This document shows, piece by piece, positions 43,969-53,354 of a DNA stretch of 53,381 nt (within the stretch, counting starts at the first letter, position 1; each line of letters starts with the position of its first letter). Position numbers and translations under genes: made by a program. Where the stretch lies: the NCBI RefSeq assembly GCF_947855115.1, contig NZ_CANTZW010000029.1:1-53381 (forward strand), written 5' to 3'. This stretch comes from an uncultured Parabacteroides sp. Its GTDB lineage: Bacteria > Bacteroidota > Bacteroidia > Bacteroidales > Tannerellaceae. The notes under the pieces were generated by a model, which made no database searches, had not been told where the DNA came from, and was given only the letters and a program-made list of their open reading frames with translations.

Positions 43969-44688
43969 ATGGGAAAATATAGTTTTGTCTTGTCTGATGT
44001 TCTGTATAAGCAATATTACCTGTTTAAAACACATCAAAATTATGATAAAGAAATTATATCACATTTGCTGAAGTTTTATACAGGTGAGTTTTTGACAAAC
44101 GTGAGGCAATTGGTTAATATAGGGGTGGATAAGGAAGTTTCTCCTTCTCTTCATATATCGTTATATAAAGCGGGTTTTAGACAACAATCATTGGAAGAAC
44201 TGGCAGAGAAAACCGATTATAAATTAATATTATCTTTGGATGATAATGTGGATTTTCCTTATGTGAGTATCATGTCAGACCCTATCAGCAGCTATATAGC
44301 CGGATGTTATTATAGAGATACACCTAGGGATAAAGCTTGCATGCATATAAAGTCTTTATGTAAAGGAGCTAAAAAGGTGTGTTTATACGATAAGTATTTA
44401 AACCAAAGTACGGATATCCTAAAATTGTTTTTGCCAAGAAAGGAATTGGAGGTTATTTATCATCCGGATCAGCTGGCTATGAGTGATATAATAGCCTTGG
44501 GGACTTATTGTCCGCAATGGAGCTTCAGGGGAAATAATTCGTTGCTCACCCATCATGACAGGTATATTATAATAGACGATAAAATGGAGATTATATTATC
44601 GAGCGGTTTTATGTATTTGGGGCGGACGATGAAGGAGTTGACCTATATTGTCAGACCTGTTTTAGGAAATCGGCTTGTAAAGTGTTAA
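43969..44688 (+). CDS. Protein with a phospholipase D-like HxRx4D motif
   Basis: This 239-aa protein, one base after the ATPase gene, has THHDRYIIIDDKMEIILSSG near its C-terminus: H196-x-R198-x4-D203, followed by SSGF. This is the arrangement of the PLD HxKx4D motif with Lys replaced by Arg, so it may be a degenerate or divergent PLD-fold nuclease. The N-terminal part (about 1-120) is helical and not recognisable. No signal peptide or membrane segment. As the last gene of a tightly coupled trio with DUF262 and an ATPase, it is the best candidate for the effector. Catalysis with Arg in place of Lys is uncertain. Confidence 0.7.
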   Translation: MGKYSFVLSDVLYKQYYLFKTHQNYDKEIISHLLKFYTGEFLTNVRQLVNIGVDKEVSPSLHISLYKAGFRQQSLEELAEKTDYKLILSLDDNVDFPYVSIMSDPISSYIAGCYYRDTPRDKACMHIKSLCKGAKKVCLYDKYLNQSTDILKLFLPRKELEVIYHPDQLAMSDIIALGTYCPQWSFRGNNSLLTHHDRYIIIDDKMEIILSSGFMYLGRTMKELTYIVRPVLGNRLVKC

Positions 44689-44769
44689 TCATTCCTTCGG
44701 AACCAATTTTAGGGTGATTTTTCAATGAACATATCCCCCTTCTCTTTTATTAATACGGATTTTTTTCCT

Positions 44770-44777
44770 TATATTTG
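44770..44777 (+). promoter_or_regulatory. Promoter -7 element for PPi-phosphofructokinase
   Basis: TATATTTG, 51 bp before the ATG at 44828. No clear -33 TTTG. Confidence 0.55.
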
Positions 44778-44827
44778 CGTCACTTTTGAACACGTATCAA
44801 ATAATTTCTAAATAAATCAATTAAGAA

Positions 44828-46471
44828 ATGACAAAGAGTGCATTACAGATCGCAAGAGCAGCTTACCAACCGAAGGTACCCGCTGCGTTGAAAGGTGCAG
44901 TGAAAGCCGTTGACGGCGAGTATACTCAATCAGTAGCCGATCAAGAAGAAATCAAGAAATTGTTCCCGAACACTTACGGAATGCCGGTTATTACTTTCGA
45001 GAAGAGTAATGAGGCTAAGGCTATGCCCGTTATGAATGTAGGTGTGATCCTTTCCGGTGGTCAGGCTCCCGGTGGTCACAACGTGATCGCTGGTTTGTTT
45101 GATGGTATCAAGGCCCACAACGCAGATTCTCGTCTGTATGGTTTTATCCTTGGCCCGGGCGGTTTGATTGATCATAAATATATGGAACTGACGGCTGATA
45201 TTATCGATGAATACCGTAATACGGGTGGTTTCGATATGATCGGTTCCGGACGTACGAAATTAGAGACGAAAGAGCAGTTCGATAAAGGTCTTGAAATCTT
45301 GAAGGAGCTAGATATCAAGGCTTTGGTTATTATCGGAGGTGACGATTCCAATACGAATGCTTGCGTATTGGCCGAGTATTACAAGGCGATCGGTGCCGGT
45401 GTACAGGTAATCGGTTGTCCGAAGACTATCGATGGTGACTTGAAGAACGCTCAGATCGAGACATCTTTCGGTTTCGACACCGCTTGTAAGGTTTATTCTG
45501 AGGTGATCGGTAATATCCAACGTGACTGTAACTCAGCCCAGAAATATTGGCATTTCATTAAGTTGATGGGTCGCTCGGCTTCTCATATCGCATTGGAATG
45601 CGCTTTACAGACTCAACCGAACATCTGTATCATCTCCGAGGAAGTGGAGGAAAAGAATATGTCTTTGGATGATATCGTTACTTATATCGCGGATATCGTG
45701 GCTAAGCGTGCTGCCGAGGGTAACAACTTCGGTACGGTATTGATCCCTGAGGGCTTGATTGAGTTCGTTCCGGCCATGAAACGCTTGATCGCAGAGTTGA
45801 ACGATTTCTTGGCTAAGCATGACGCAGAGTTCAAGATGATCAAGAAGAGCGAGCAACGTGCTTATATCATCAGCAAATTGACGAAAGAGAACTCAGATCT
45901 GTATGCTTCTCTTCCAGAAGGTGTAGCTCGTCAGTTGTCTTTGGATCGCGACCCGCACGGAAACGTACAGGTTTCTTTGATCGAGACTGAGAAATTATTG
46001 TCGGAGATGGTTGGTAAGAAATTGGCTGAGTGGAAAGCCGAGGGCAAGTACGTAGGCAAGTTCGCCGCACAACACCACTTCTTCGGTTACGAGGGTCGTT
46101 GCGCCGCTCCGTCTAACTACGATGCAGACTACTGCTACTCTTTGGGTTACACGGCATCTTGCTTGATCGCCGCAGGAAAGACGGGTTACATGTCTTCCGT
46201 ACGTAACACGACCGCTCCCGCTGATCAATGGATCGCCGGTGGTATCCCTGTTACTATGATGATGAACATGGAAAAACGTCATGGCGAGATGAAGCCGGTT
46301 ATCCAGAAGGCTTTGGTTAAGCTTGACGGTGCTCCTTTCAAGACATTCGCCGCCAAGCGTGACGAGTGGGCCTTGACTACTAGCTACGTATATCCGGGTC
46401 CGATCCAGTATTTCGGTCCGACGGAGGTTTGCGACCAGCCGACTAAGACTTTGCAGTTGGAGCAAGCTTAA
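44828..46471 (+). CDS. pfp: Diphosphate-dependent 6-phosphofructokinase
   Basis: This 547-aa enzyme phosphorylates fructose 6-phosphate with PPi, reversibly, saving ATP in anaerobic glycolysis. It is of the long class II type similar to plant PFP beta chains. GGDDSNTNA (170-178) marks PPi specificity: the Gly of ATP-PFKs is Asp in the GGDDS loop. PKTIDGDL (198-205) carries the catalytic Asp. SGGQAPGGHNVI (76-87) and the MGRSASHIALECAL segment bind phosphates and the sugar. The C-terminal end is ETLQLEQA-like. It is monocistronic with its own promoter and terminator. Codon use is highly optimised, as for PFOR. Confidence 0.96.
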   Translation: MTKSALQIARAAYQPKVPAALKGAVKAVDGEYTQSVADQEEIKKLFPNTYGMPVITFEKSNEAKAMPVMNVGVILSGGQAPGGHNVIAGLFDGIKAHNADSRLYGFILGPGGLIDHKYMELTADIIDEYRNTGGFDMIGSGRTKLETKEQFDKGLEILKELDIKALVIIGGDDSNTNACVLAEYYKAIGAGVQVIGCPKTIDGDLKNAQIETSFGFDTACKVYSEVIGNIQRDCNSAQKYWHFIKLMGRSASHIALECALQTQPNICIISEEVEEKNMSLDDIVTYIADIVAKRAAEGNNFGTVLIPEGLIEFVPAMKRLIAELNDFLAKHDAEFKMIKKSEQRAYIISKLTKENSDLYASLPEGVARQLSLDRDPHGNVQVSLIETEKLLSEMVGKKLAEWKAEGKYVGKFAAQHHFFGYEGRCAAPSNYDADYCYSLGYTASCLIAAGKTGYMSSVRNTTAPADQWIAGGIPVTMMMNMEKRHGEMKPVIQKALVKLDGAPFKTFAAKRDEWALTTSYVYPGPIQYFGPTEVCDQPTKTLQLEQA

Positions 46472-46502
46472 TAGACTTTACATTAATATATATAAGCGAG
46501 AG

Positions 46503-46536
46503 AGAGGATGCCATCTATTGGGTATCCTCTTTTCTT
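46503..46536 (+). terminator. Terminator of PPi-phosphofructokinase
   Basis: AGAGGATGCC pairs over 10 bp (one G-U) with GGTATCCTCT around an 8-nt loop, followed by TTTCTTTT. The remainder of the gap to 46790 is AT-rich with no gene seen. Confidence 0.8.
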
Positions 46537-46789
46537 TTATATGAATCTCCTTGCCTATTCTCTGGCTATGGATTGGTTATCAGGTTAAATGACTTTGGGA
46601 AAATTAGGAATAGATGATGTTTTTAAACATGTTTTTTAACATATTGTTACTTCTCGCAAAGGTGTCTTTTTGTTAACAAGAATAACCCTTTTTAGATATA
46701 CTGCTTATGTTTGTATGTATATATATCGGGAATTTCGAGGATATATGAAAAAAATATGTATATCATTATTCTTTTTAAGAATAATAATT

Positions 46790-46797
46790 TATATTTG
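46790..46797 (+). promoter_or_regulatory. Promoter -7 element for the third SusCD pair
   Basis: TATATTTG, 54 bp before ATG 46851. A second TAnnTTTG-like TATTTTTG occurs about 46839-46846. Either supports a start at 46851 rather than at the upstream in-frame ATG 46830. Confidence 0.5.
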
Positions 46798-46850
46798 TAA
46801 CCATATCCGAAGTGTGGATATAAATATTAATGTTAACCTATTTTTGTGTT

Positions 46851-49800
46851 ATGATGAACAAACAGTTGGCTTTTGTTAAAAGCGGGCTGGGTTTGGCACT
46901 TTGTTTCCTTATGGTCGGTGCGGGTGTAACTCCTCCTATCCAAGCATCTAATGCTAATGTGTCAATCTCTCAACAAGCTCGAAAAGTTACCGGTACGGTG
47001 ACAGACGCAAAGGGGGAGCCCCTTTTGGGTGTAAATGTTGTAGTGAAGGGTACTACAAATGGTACGATTACCGACCTTGACGGTAAATATTCCTTGGAAG
47101 TTGAGCCCAATTCCATTTTGATTGTTTCCTACATTGGTTATGTATCTCAGCAAATTCCCGCTTCAGGTGAAGTGGTAAATGTAGTATTGAAAGAAGATAC
47201 GCAGAACCTGGATGAGGTAGTGGTAGTAGGTTACGGAACGCAGCAGAAGAAAGATATTACGGGATCCGTGGCGGTAGTGGATACCGAGGCCTTGTTAGCT
47301 TCTTCCGGATCTTCCGCTACGCAACAGTTGCAAGGTAAGGCTGCCGGTGTATATATCGGTCAGACCGGTTCGCCGGGTTCTCCTTCTATGGTTCGTATCC
47401 GTGGTATCAATACGGTGAATGATAACGGCCCGTTGTATGTAATTGACGGAGTTTCCACCCGTAATCAAGATCTGAGTTCGTTGAACCCGAACGATATCGA
47501 GAGTATGCAGGTGTTGAAAGATGCTTCTTCTGCCGCTATCTATGGTGCGCAGGCTGCGAATGGTGTTATCTTGATCACGACGAAGAAAGGTACGAAAAGC
47601 GGACAACCCAGATTGACGTACGACGGATATGTCGGCTTGCAAAAGACAGGCAAGAGATATGATGTACTGAATTCCATGGATCGTTTGAATTTGGAATGGG
47701 ACGCTAAGAAGAATCAGATCGATTTGACCAATGCGGGTGGTTATCCTTCCCATGTACAGTTCGGTACAGGTGAACGTCCGATAATCCCTAATTATTTGAC
47801 ACAGGCAGGGGCGAATGGTTCCCAAGATATAGATCCGAGTGATTACAGTTTCCCGGGTAATACATATGCCCCGTTCTCCGATACGAACTGGTGGGATGAG
47901 ATCGATCGGGTAGCGATGATCCAGAATCACCAGATCGGTTTGTCGGGTGGTACGGAAAAAGGCCAGTATAATTTGAGCGCCAACTATTTCAAGCAAGATG
48001 GTACGGTGATAGATACGTATTACCAACGTTATCAAGTACGTGCGAATACCTCGTTTAACGTGCGTGATTGGTTACGTGTAGGAGAGAACATGACCTATGC
48101 TTTCACGAAAGATAATGGGTTGAGTGCCAATGGTGCGGAATCAAATCCTTATTCTTGGAGTTATCGTGCGTCTCCTTATGTACCGGTTTATGATATCAAA
48201 GGTAATTTTGCCGGTTCGAAATTTGCCGGTACCGGTAACTTCCAGAACCCGGTAGCGAACCAAGTCCGGAATAAGGATAATTTTTATTCTCATAATCGTA
48301 TTTTCGGAAATTTATGGGCTGAGGCTGATATCATAAAGGGGTTGACGTTCCGTACGAATTTCGGATTGGATTATACGAACAATTATTCATATCGCATGAA
48401 TAAGTATACGCCGGAATTCTCGGAGGATACAAAACAGAATAATTTGGAGGAGGTCTCGGAGTTCAATTATCGTTGGGTATGGACTAATACGTTGACTTAT
48501 AATAAGACATTCAACGACGTGCATAGGTTAACCGTCTTGTTGGGAACGGAAGCTATTCGTGATGGTCTGGGCCGGAAGATGACAGGACGTCGTTATACCT
48601 ATTTATATGAGGATAATACCGATACTTGGGTCTTGAATATGGGAGAGAATGATAACCAGCGTATCGCTGATTCCGAGTATAAAGGAGAGTTCGCCTTGTT
48701 CGGTATTTTCGGGCGTGTGGATTATTCTTTCGATGACCGGTATTTGTTTACAGGTATTATCCGTCGCGATGGTGTATCTCGCTTCTCAGAATCTAACCGT
48801 TATGGCGTGTTCCCGTCTGTCTCTCTAGGTTGGCGTATTTCTCAAGAGGCCTTTATGGAAAATACCCGTGACTGGCTGGACGACTTGAAGCTACGTGTTG
48901 GTTATGGTCAAACTGGTAACTCTGAGGTTCCTCGTAAAACGAATTATGCGATGGAATATCGTACGTACCCGAAACGTTCGAGATATGATTTTAACGGAAT
49001 GAATACCTCCACCGTAAATGGTTATATTCTTGATAAATATGGTAATGAGGATACGAAATGGGAGGCGACCGAGATGTGGAATGTCGGTTTGGACGCTACA
49101 TTCTTGAATGGAAAATTCAATATCGGTGCCGAGTGGTATTGGAAGAAGACTACAGATATGTTGATTGAGGCCCAATATTCTGCTTTGGCTAATCCTGAGA
49201 TTGGCAAGCCGTATATTAATTTCGGTGATATCAAGAATACGGGTGTTGACTTGAATCTAAATTATCGGGATTCAAAAGGCGATTGGTCTTGGGATATTAA
49301 CCTGAATCTTTCTCATTATAAGAATGAGGTGTTGAGGATCTCTGAGTCTGACGATGCTTCTCTTTGGGGTAGTGGTACACGTCTTTCTGGCAACGTGACC
49401 CGTACAACCAAGGGCCATGCGATCTCTGAGTTCTATGGCTATAAGGTAAATGGATTTTACGAGAGCGTAGAAGAGGTGTTGGCTTTGCCTCCGTTGGGAC
49501 AAACGGTTACAGACGCTGAGTCCGCAAAGAGATGGGTCGGCAAGTTTAAGTTCGAGGATGTGGATAAAGATGGTAAGCTGTCAGAGAGTGACCGTACTTT
49601 TATCGGTTCTCCTCATCCGGACTTGATTGCCGGGTTGAACGCTACGGTTACTTGGAAGAACTGGGATTTCACGATGTTCTGGTACTCGACGATCGGTAAT
49701 GACTTGTTCAATAATAATAAGTACTTTACGGATTTCTGGTTGTTCGAGGGTAATAAGTCTGAACGTATGCGTGATTTGTCTTGGAAGCCGGGTGCGGATA

Positions 49801-50141
49801 ATAGCAATGCCGTTTTGCCGGTTCTTGACTATGGTGATACCTATTCTGGTACAAACTCAAGTTCCTATTATGTGGAGAACGCTTCTTTCTTGCGTTTGAA
49901 GAATGTGGTTTTAGGATATACGCTTCCGAAGACTGTATTATCTAAGGTTGGTATTCAAAACTTACGTTTGTATGTACAAGCTGAGAACTTGCTGACAATT
50001 ACCGGTTATGATGGCTTGGATCCTGAATATACAAACGCCGATATGAGCAAAGAGAGTGGTGGAGACTTGCAGAGAGGTGTCGATATGGGGGGATGGCCTA
50101 CGACAATGCGTTTCTTGTTCGGCGTGAATTTTGCTTTCTAA
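46851..50141 (+). CDS. SusC-like TonB-dependent outer-membrane receptor
   Basis: This 1096-aa SusC/RagA receptor begins MMNKQLAFVKSGLGLALCFL, a signal peptide ending near IQAS. A carboxypeptidase-regulatory-like domain follows (about 45-115, RKVTGTVTDAKGEPLLGVNV), then DEVVVVGYG, the plug (about 130-245) and the barrel with terminal Phe (FGVNFAF). I chose 46851 because the further-upstream ATG lies on the -7-like element. The SusD partner begins 27-39 bp downstream. No enzyme follows the pair, so the imported substrate is unknown. The family assignment is very secure. Confidence 0.94.
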   Translation: MMNKQLAFVKSGLGLALCFLMVGAGVTPPIQASNANVSISQQARKVTGTVTDAKGEPLLGVNVVVKGTTNGTITDLDGKYSLEVEPNSILIVSYIGYVSQQIPASGEVVNVVLKEDTQNLDEVVVVGYGTQQKKDITGSVAVVDTEALLASSGSSATQQLQGKAAGVYIGQTGSPGSPSMVRIRGINTVNDNGPLYVIDGVSTRNQDLSSLNPNDIESMQVLKDASSAAIYGAQAANGVILITTKKGTKSGQPRLTYDGYVGLQKTGKRYDVLNSMDRLNLEWDAKKNQIDLTNAGGYPSHVQFGTGERPIIPNYLTQAGANGSQDIDPSDYSFPGNTYAPFSDTNWWDEIDRVAMIQNHQIGLSGGTEKGQYNLSANYFKQDGTVIDTYYQRYQVRANTSFNVRDWLRVGENMTYAFTKDNGLSANGAESNPYSWSYRASPYVPVYDIKGNFAGSKFAGTGNFQNPVANQVRNKDNFYSHNRIFGNLWAEADIIKGLTFRTNFGLDYTNNYSYRMNKYTPEFSEDTKQNNLEEVSEFNYRWVWTNTLTYNKTFNDVHRLTVLLGTEAIRDGLGRKMTGRRYTYLYEDNTDTWVLNMGENDNQRIADSEYKGEFALFGIFGRVDYSFDDRYLFTGIIRRDGVSRFSESNRYGVFPSVSLGWRISQEAFMENTRDWLDDLKLRVGYGQTGNSEVPRKTNYAMEYRTYPKRSRYDFNGMNTSTVNGYILDKYGNEDTKWEATEMWNVGLDATFLNGKFNIGAEWYWKKTTDMLIEAQYSALANPEIGKPYINFGDIKNTGVDLNLNYRDSKGDWSWDINLNLSHYKNEVLRISESDDASLWGSGTRLSGNVTRTTKGHAISEFYGYKVNGFYESVEEVLALPPLGQTVTDAESAKRWVGKFKFEDVDKDGKLSESDRTFIGSPHPDLIAGLNATVTWKNWDFTMFWYSTIGNDLFNNNKYFTDFWLFEGNKSERMRDLSWKPGADNSNAVLPVLDYGDTYSGTNSSSYYVENASFLRLKNVVLGYTLPKTVLSKVGIQNLRLYVQAENLLTITGYDGLDPEYTNADMSKESGGDLQRGVDMGGWPTTMRFLFGVNFAF

Positions 50142-50180
50142 AAAAAGTGTGGTTGATTAACTTTTTAAATGAATTTTATT

Positions 50181-51959
50181 ATGAGACATAACAAATATAT
50201 ATATGCGTTAGCTTTTGCCGGAATGCTGACTTTAGGTTCTTGCGGCGATGATTTCTTAGGTAAGGAACCGCAAGGAGCCTTGACCCCGGAAGCCTTGGCT
50301 AATGCGCAAGGTGTGGATTTGCTTACAACCAGCGCTTATGCGGCTTTATCTACCCCGGTAGAGAATAAAGATCCTTATCAGGCATCTCCGTTTAACTGGG
50401 TATGGGGAAGTATTTATGGAGGTGATGCCAATAAGGGGTCTGACCCTGGTGACCAGTCTGTGGTGAATGAGATCGAGCTTTATAATACCATGTCTACGAA
50501 TGGATATCTTGACCAGAAATGGGCATGGGTTTATATGATGGCTAAACGTGTAAACCTGGCTCTTCAGACAATGGATTTGGCAGAAGATTTGGATGACGCT
50601 ACCCGTGCCAGACGTACGGCGGAGTTGAGATTCCTGCGTGCGTTGGGGTATTTTGAGGGTATGCGCGTGTTTGGTCCGTATATCCCTTGGATAGATGATA
50701 CTTATGAGGAAAATAATCCTTTGGTACATAACGACAAGGATATCTATGAGAATGTGATCGCCGACGTGGACGCAGCTATAGCTGGGTTGCCAGAAACTTT
50801 AGCGGATGCTGATGCCGGGCAGATTGGCCGTGCGAATCTATGGGCGGCAAAGGCTTTGAAGGCGAAAATCATGATGTATCGTAAGGATATGAAGGGAGCT
50901 AAGCCGATCTTGAAGGATGTTTTGGAGAATGGAATGAACTCAAGCGGAATATCTTTAGGTTTGGAGGATTATATCTACGATAACTTTAATGCTTTGACTG
51001 AGAATGGCAAGGAGTCTATTTTCTCTATCCAATATTCTGCGGCCGATGAGAATAACGCTCAGGCTTGCTTGACATTGTGTTATCCGCATAACTCGGGTCC
51101 CGGAGGATGTTGTGGCTTCTTCCAGCCTTCTTATGAACTGGCAAATTCTTTCCAGGTAGACGAAAACGGTTTGCCTTATTTGAACGGAGAGTATCGCACG
51201 AAAGAATCTGTGTCAAAACGTAATCCTTCCGAGGTAACCGGGGCTGTCTTGGCTATCAATAGTGATGCTGCGGTGGATCCTCGTTTGGATTTCGCTATCG
51301 GTCGTTATGGTATACCTTATAAAGATTGGGGTGAACCGGCAAACGACTGGGTACGTAACCCCGTGAATGGTGGTATTTTCCTTCCTAAGAAGTTTATTCT
51401 AAGTAAGGCAGAGCAAGATGCCGGAATGTACCGCATGTATGGTGGTTGGGCTCCGGGTTCGGCTATGAATATCCAATATTTGAACGTTCGTGACTTGACG
51501 TTGTTGTATGCGGAGTGTTTGGCGAATGACGGGCAATTGAAAGAGGCGATGGAACAGGTGAATAAGATCCGTCGTCGTGCGGCCTTGGAGGTTAACATCA
51601 CTAAGAAAGCCGATGGCACGCCTGCCGCTAATTATAAAATCGCTGAATATCCCTCTTCTCATGCGGCGTTCTCTAACAAAGACATGTGCGAGAAGGCTAT
51701 TCGTATGGAACGTAAACTAGAATTGGCGATGGAAGGTGAACGTTGGTTCGACTTGGTTCGTTGGGGTGGTGATGTGATGGCTGCCGAGATCAAAGCTTAT
51801 ATAGATTATGAGAAGAATTATATCTCTAAGTTTGCCGGAGCTTCTTATCTGCCTGCCGAAAAGACAATGTTGCCTATTCCGGATAATGAGATTTTAACAA
51901 TGGGTACAGATCCGGCTACAGGTACTCCGTACTTGGTACAACCGGAGGCTTGGAGATAA
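50181..51959 (+). CDS. SusD/RagB-like surface nutrient-binding lipoprotein
   Basis: This 592-aa SusD-family lipoprotein begins MRHNKYIYALAFAGMLTLGS with lipobox LGSC and the common CGDDFL follow-on. An in-frame ATG at 50169 (MNFI) is the alternative start. The body has SusD TPR-like helices (RARRTAELRFLRALGYFEGM) and the C-terminal region with RMERKLELAMEGERWFDLVR and YLPAEKTMLPIPDNEILTMG typical of the family. It partners the preceding SusC. A terminator follows at about 52030. The ligand is unknown. Confidence 0.93.
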   Translation: MRHNKYIYALAFAGMLTLGSCGDDFLGKEPQGALTPEALANAQGVDLLTTSAYAALSTPVENKDPYQASPFNWVWGSIYGGDANKGSDPGDQSVVNEIELYNTMSTNGYLDQKWAWVYMMAKRVNLALQTMDLAEDLDDATRARRTAELRFLRALGYFEGMRVFGPYIPWIDDTYEENNPLVHNDKDIYENVIADVDAAIAGLPETLADADAGQIGRANLWAAKALKAKIMMYRKDMKGAKPILKDVLENGMNSSGISLGLEDYIYDNFNALTENGKESIFSIQYSAADENNAQACLTLCYPHNSGPGGCCGFFQPSYELANSFQVDENGLPYLNGEYRTKESVSKRNPSEVTGAVLAINSDAAVDPRLDFAIGRYGIPYKDWGEPANDWVRNPVNGGIFLPKKFILSKAEQDAGMYRMYGGWAPGSAMNIQYLNVRDLTLLYAECLANDGQLKEAMEQVNKIRRRAALEVNITKKADGTPAANYKIAEYPSSHAAFSNKDMCEKAIRMERKLELAMEGERWFDLVRWGGDVMAAEIKAYIDYEKNYISKFAGASYLPAEKTMLPIPDNEILTMGTDPATGTPYLVQPEAWR

Positions 51960-52029
51960 TAGATTCCATAGATTTCTTTTAGGGCTTTCTTAATAAATGA
52001 AAGAGAAAGTTCTGGATAAGATAAAAGGG

Positions 52030-52065
52030 GAGAGAGGACCTATATGTGGTTTCTCTCTCTTTTTT
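52030..52065 (+). terminator. Terminator of the third SusCD pair
   Basis: GAGAGAGGACC / GGTTTCTCTCTC with a TATATGT loop, followed by a T run. Confidence 0.75.
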
Positions 52066-52250
52066 ATTTTATCCTGTAAAGCTGGGTTTATCTTGGTTAT
52101 ACCTTTTTTGATAAGGTAAAAAGATGAAAATCCTTTTTTATGTAAGGTTTGTTGTCTTGTAAATTGAGCGTTACATCGCTTATCCGGTAAGGAGGCTCGG
52201 TATAGGTAACAAAAACTACGTCGTCTTTGTTATATATAAAATATGTCGAG

Positions 52251-52799
52251 ATGAAAATAATAGTTTTATTAATCATATTGTTATTAGGGCCATTAATCAG
52301 TAAGGCCCAGTCCGATACAATTAAAATAAAGAAAGAAGATACTATGCCCAAAAACAGTAAAATTTATCAGAGACCCGATGATGAGACGTTGCGCTCCGTT
52401 TTATCAGAGGAGCAATATGCCGTAACCCAGCGGAACTCCACTGAACGTCCATTCCAGAATGCGTATTGGAATGAGCATCGTAAAGGTATTTATGTAGATA
52501 TTACAACCGGAGAGCCTTTATTTGTCTCGACAGATAAGTTTGATTCCGGATGTGGTTGGCCAAGTTTCTCGAAACCCATTAAGAAGGATGTAGTCACGGA
52601 ACATCGGGATACATCGTATGGTATGCAACGGGTTGAGGTTCGCAGTCATACGGGAAATGCCCATTTGGGGCATGTCTTTACGGATGGACCATCAGACAAG
52701 GGTGGTTTGCGTTATTGTATAAATAGTGCCTCTTTACGCTTTATTCCTGAAGAAAAGATGCGTGAGGAAGGATATGAGGAATATCTGGATTTGCTATGA
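52251..52799 (+). CDS. msrB: Exported peptide-methionine (R)-S-oxide reductase
   Basis: This 182-aa MsrB reduces methionine-R-sulfoxide in proteins. The start ATG 52251 gives a signal peptide (MKIIVLLIILLLGPLISKA). The MsrB domain (about 40-175) holds the catalytic Cys in RYCINSASLRF (C156) and the recycling Cys in GCGWPSF (C101). The zinc CxxC pairs of many MsrBs are missing: GIYVDITTGEPLF has no Cys where GIYVCxxC would be. It is thus a zinc-free, periplasmic type, with no MsrA partner nearby. It probably repairs oxidised envelope proteins. Confidence 0.9.
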   Translation: MKIIVLLIILLLGPLISKAQSDTIKIKKEDTMPKNSKIYQRPDDETLRSVLSEEQYAVTQRNSTERPFQNAYWNEHRKGIYVDITTGEPLFVSTDKFDSGCGWPSFSKPIKKDVVTEHRDTSYGMQRVEVRSHTGNAHLGHVFTDGPSDKGGLRYCINSASLRFIPEEKMREEGYEEYLDLL

Positions 52800-52934
52800 A
52801 AATAAATTTATATGATTTAGTTTTTTCTTTTTCTATTTTAAGTGAATACTTTATACCGTATTGGGTATAAATCTCATTTCCTGCTTTTACGTTAAAAGGG
52901 GGTAAGTCTTGTAATTGATATTTCAATATTATCG

Positions 52935-53022
52935 CGGAGAGAGCGGGATTCGAACCCGCGAAACCCTTTAGGGGTTTACACGCTTTCCAGGCGTGCCTCT
53001 TCAACCACTCGAGCATCTCTCC
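52935..53022 (-). tRNA. tRNA-Ser(GGA)
   Basis: Read on the minus strand: a 7-bp acceptor stem (GGAGAGA with TCTCTCC) and an anticodon stem CACGC / GCGTG enclosing a loop with anticodon GGA (TCC codons). A long variable arm (AACCCC / GGGGTT-like pairing) marks a class II serine tRNA. The T-arm is GCGGGTTCGAATCCCGC. CCA is not encoded. Confidence 0.93.
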
Positions 53023-53043
53023 AAGGTCTTGTGAAATCGGGTG

Positions 53044-53073
53044 CAAAGGTATTGAATTTTTTCAAATATGCAA
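53044..53073 (-). promoter_or_regulatory. Promoter of tRNA-Ser
   Basis: Minus strand TACCTTTG (plus 53044-53051) with TTG (plus 53071-53073) 19 bp upstream. Confidence 0.55.
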
Positions 53074-53152
53074 GGGGTCGGTTCCTTTTTCTTTTATCTT
53101 TTTAGGAGAATTCAGGGCTTGTGTTTGAGAGGATAAATGGTGAGGTAGAAAT

Positions 53153-53180
53153 AAAAAAAGCAACTATTTCTAGTTGCTTT
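53153..53180 (-). terminator. Terminator of a displaced tRNA gene
   Basis: AAAAAAAGCAACTA / TAGTTGCTTT hairpin; on the minus strand it ends in a T run. It follows directly the tRNA 3' remnant (53181-53206) on that strand, as tRNA terminators do. Confidence 0.7.
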
Positions 53181-53206
53181 CAGCGGAAAGACAGGCTCTC
53201 GAACCT
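53181..53206 (-). other. tRNA 3'-end remnant, probable attachment site
   Basis: On the minus strand AGGTTCGAGAGCCTGTCTTT, then CCGCTG, looks like a T-arm and acceptor 3' end of a tRNA followed by its terminator. The sequence to the right no longer continues the tRNA, but leads into an integrase promoter. This is the pattern left when an element integrates in a tRNA 3' end. The tRNA identity cannot be fixed from the remnant. Confidence 0.6.
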
Positions 53207-53296
53207 ATACATTCAAGAAATATCATAAAATTGCAAATTACTGATAATCACACACAATTTGGAATACATAGTAAATCTAAATCTTTCTGAATATCT

Positions 53297-53327
53297 TTTG
53301 CTATTCCAAATATTGGGTGTATATTTG
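53297..53327 (+). promoter_or_regulatory. Promoter of the integrase gene
   Basis: TTTG (53297-53300) lies 19 bp before TATATTTG (53320-53327): a complete Bacteroidota promoter match, 27 bp before the ATG at 53355. The 53207-53296 stretch shows nothing else. Confidence 0.7.
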
Positions 53328-53354
53328 GGTGTAGAATTTCAAACGCACCCAATT

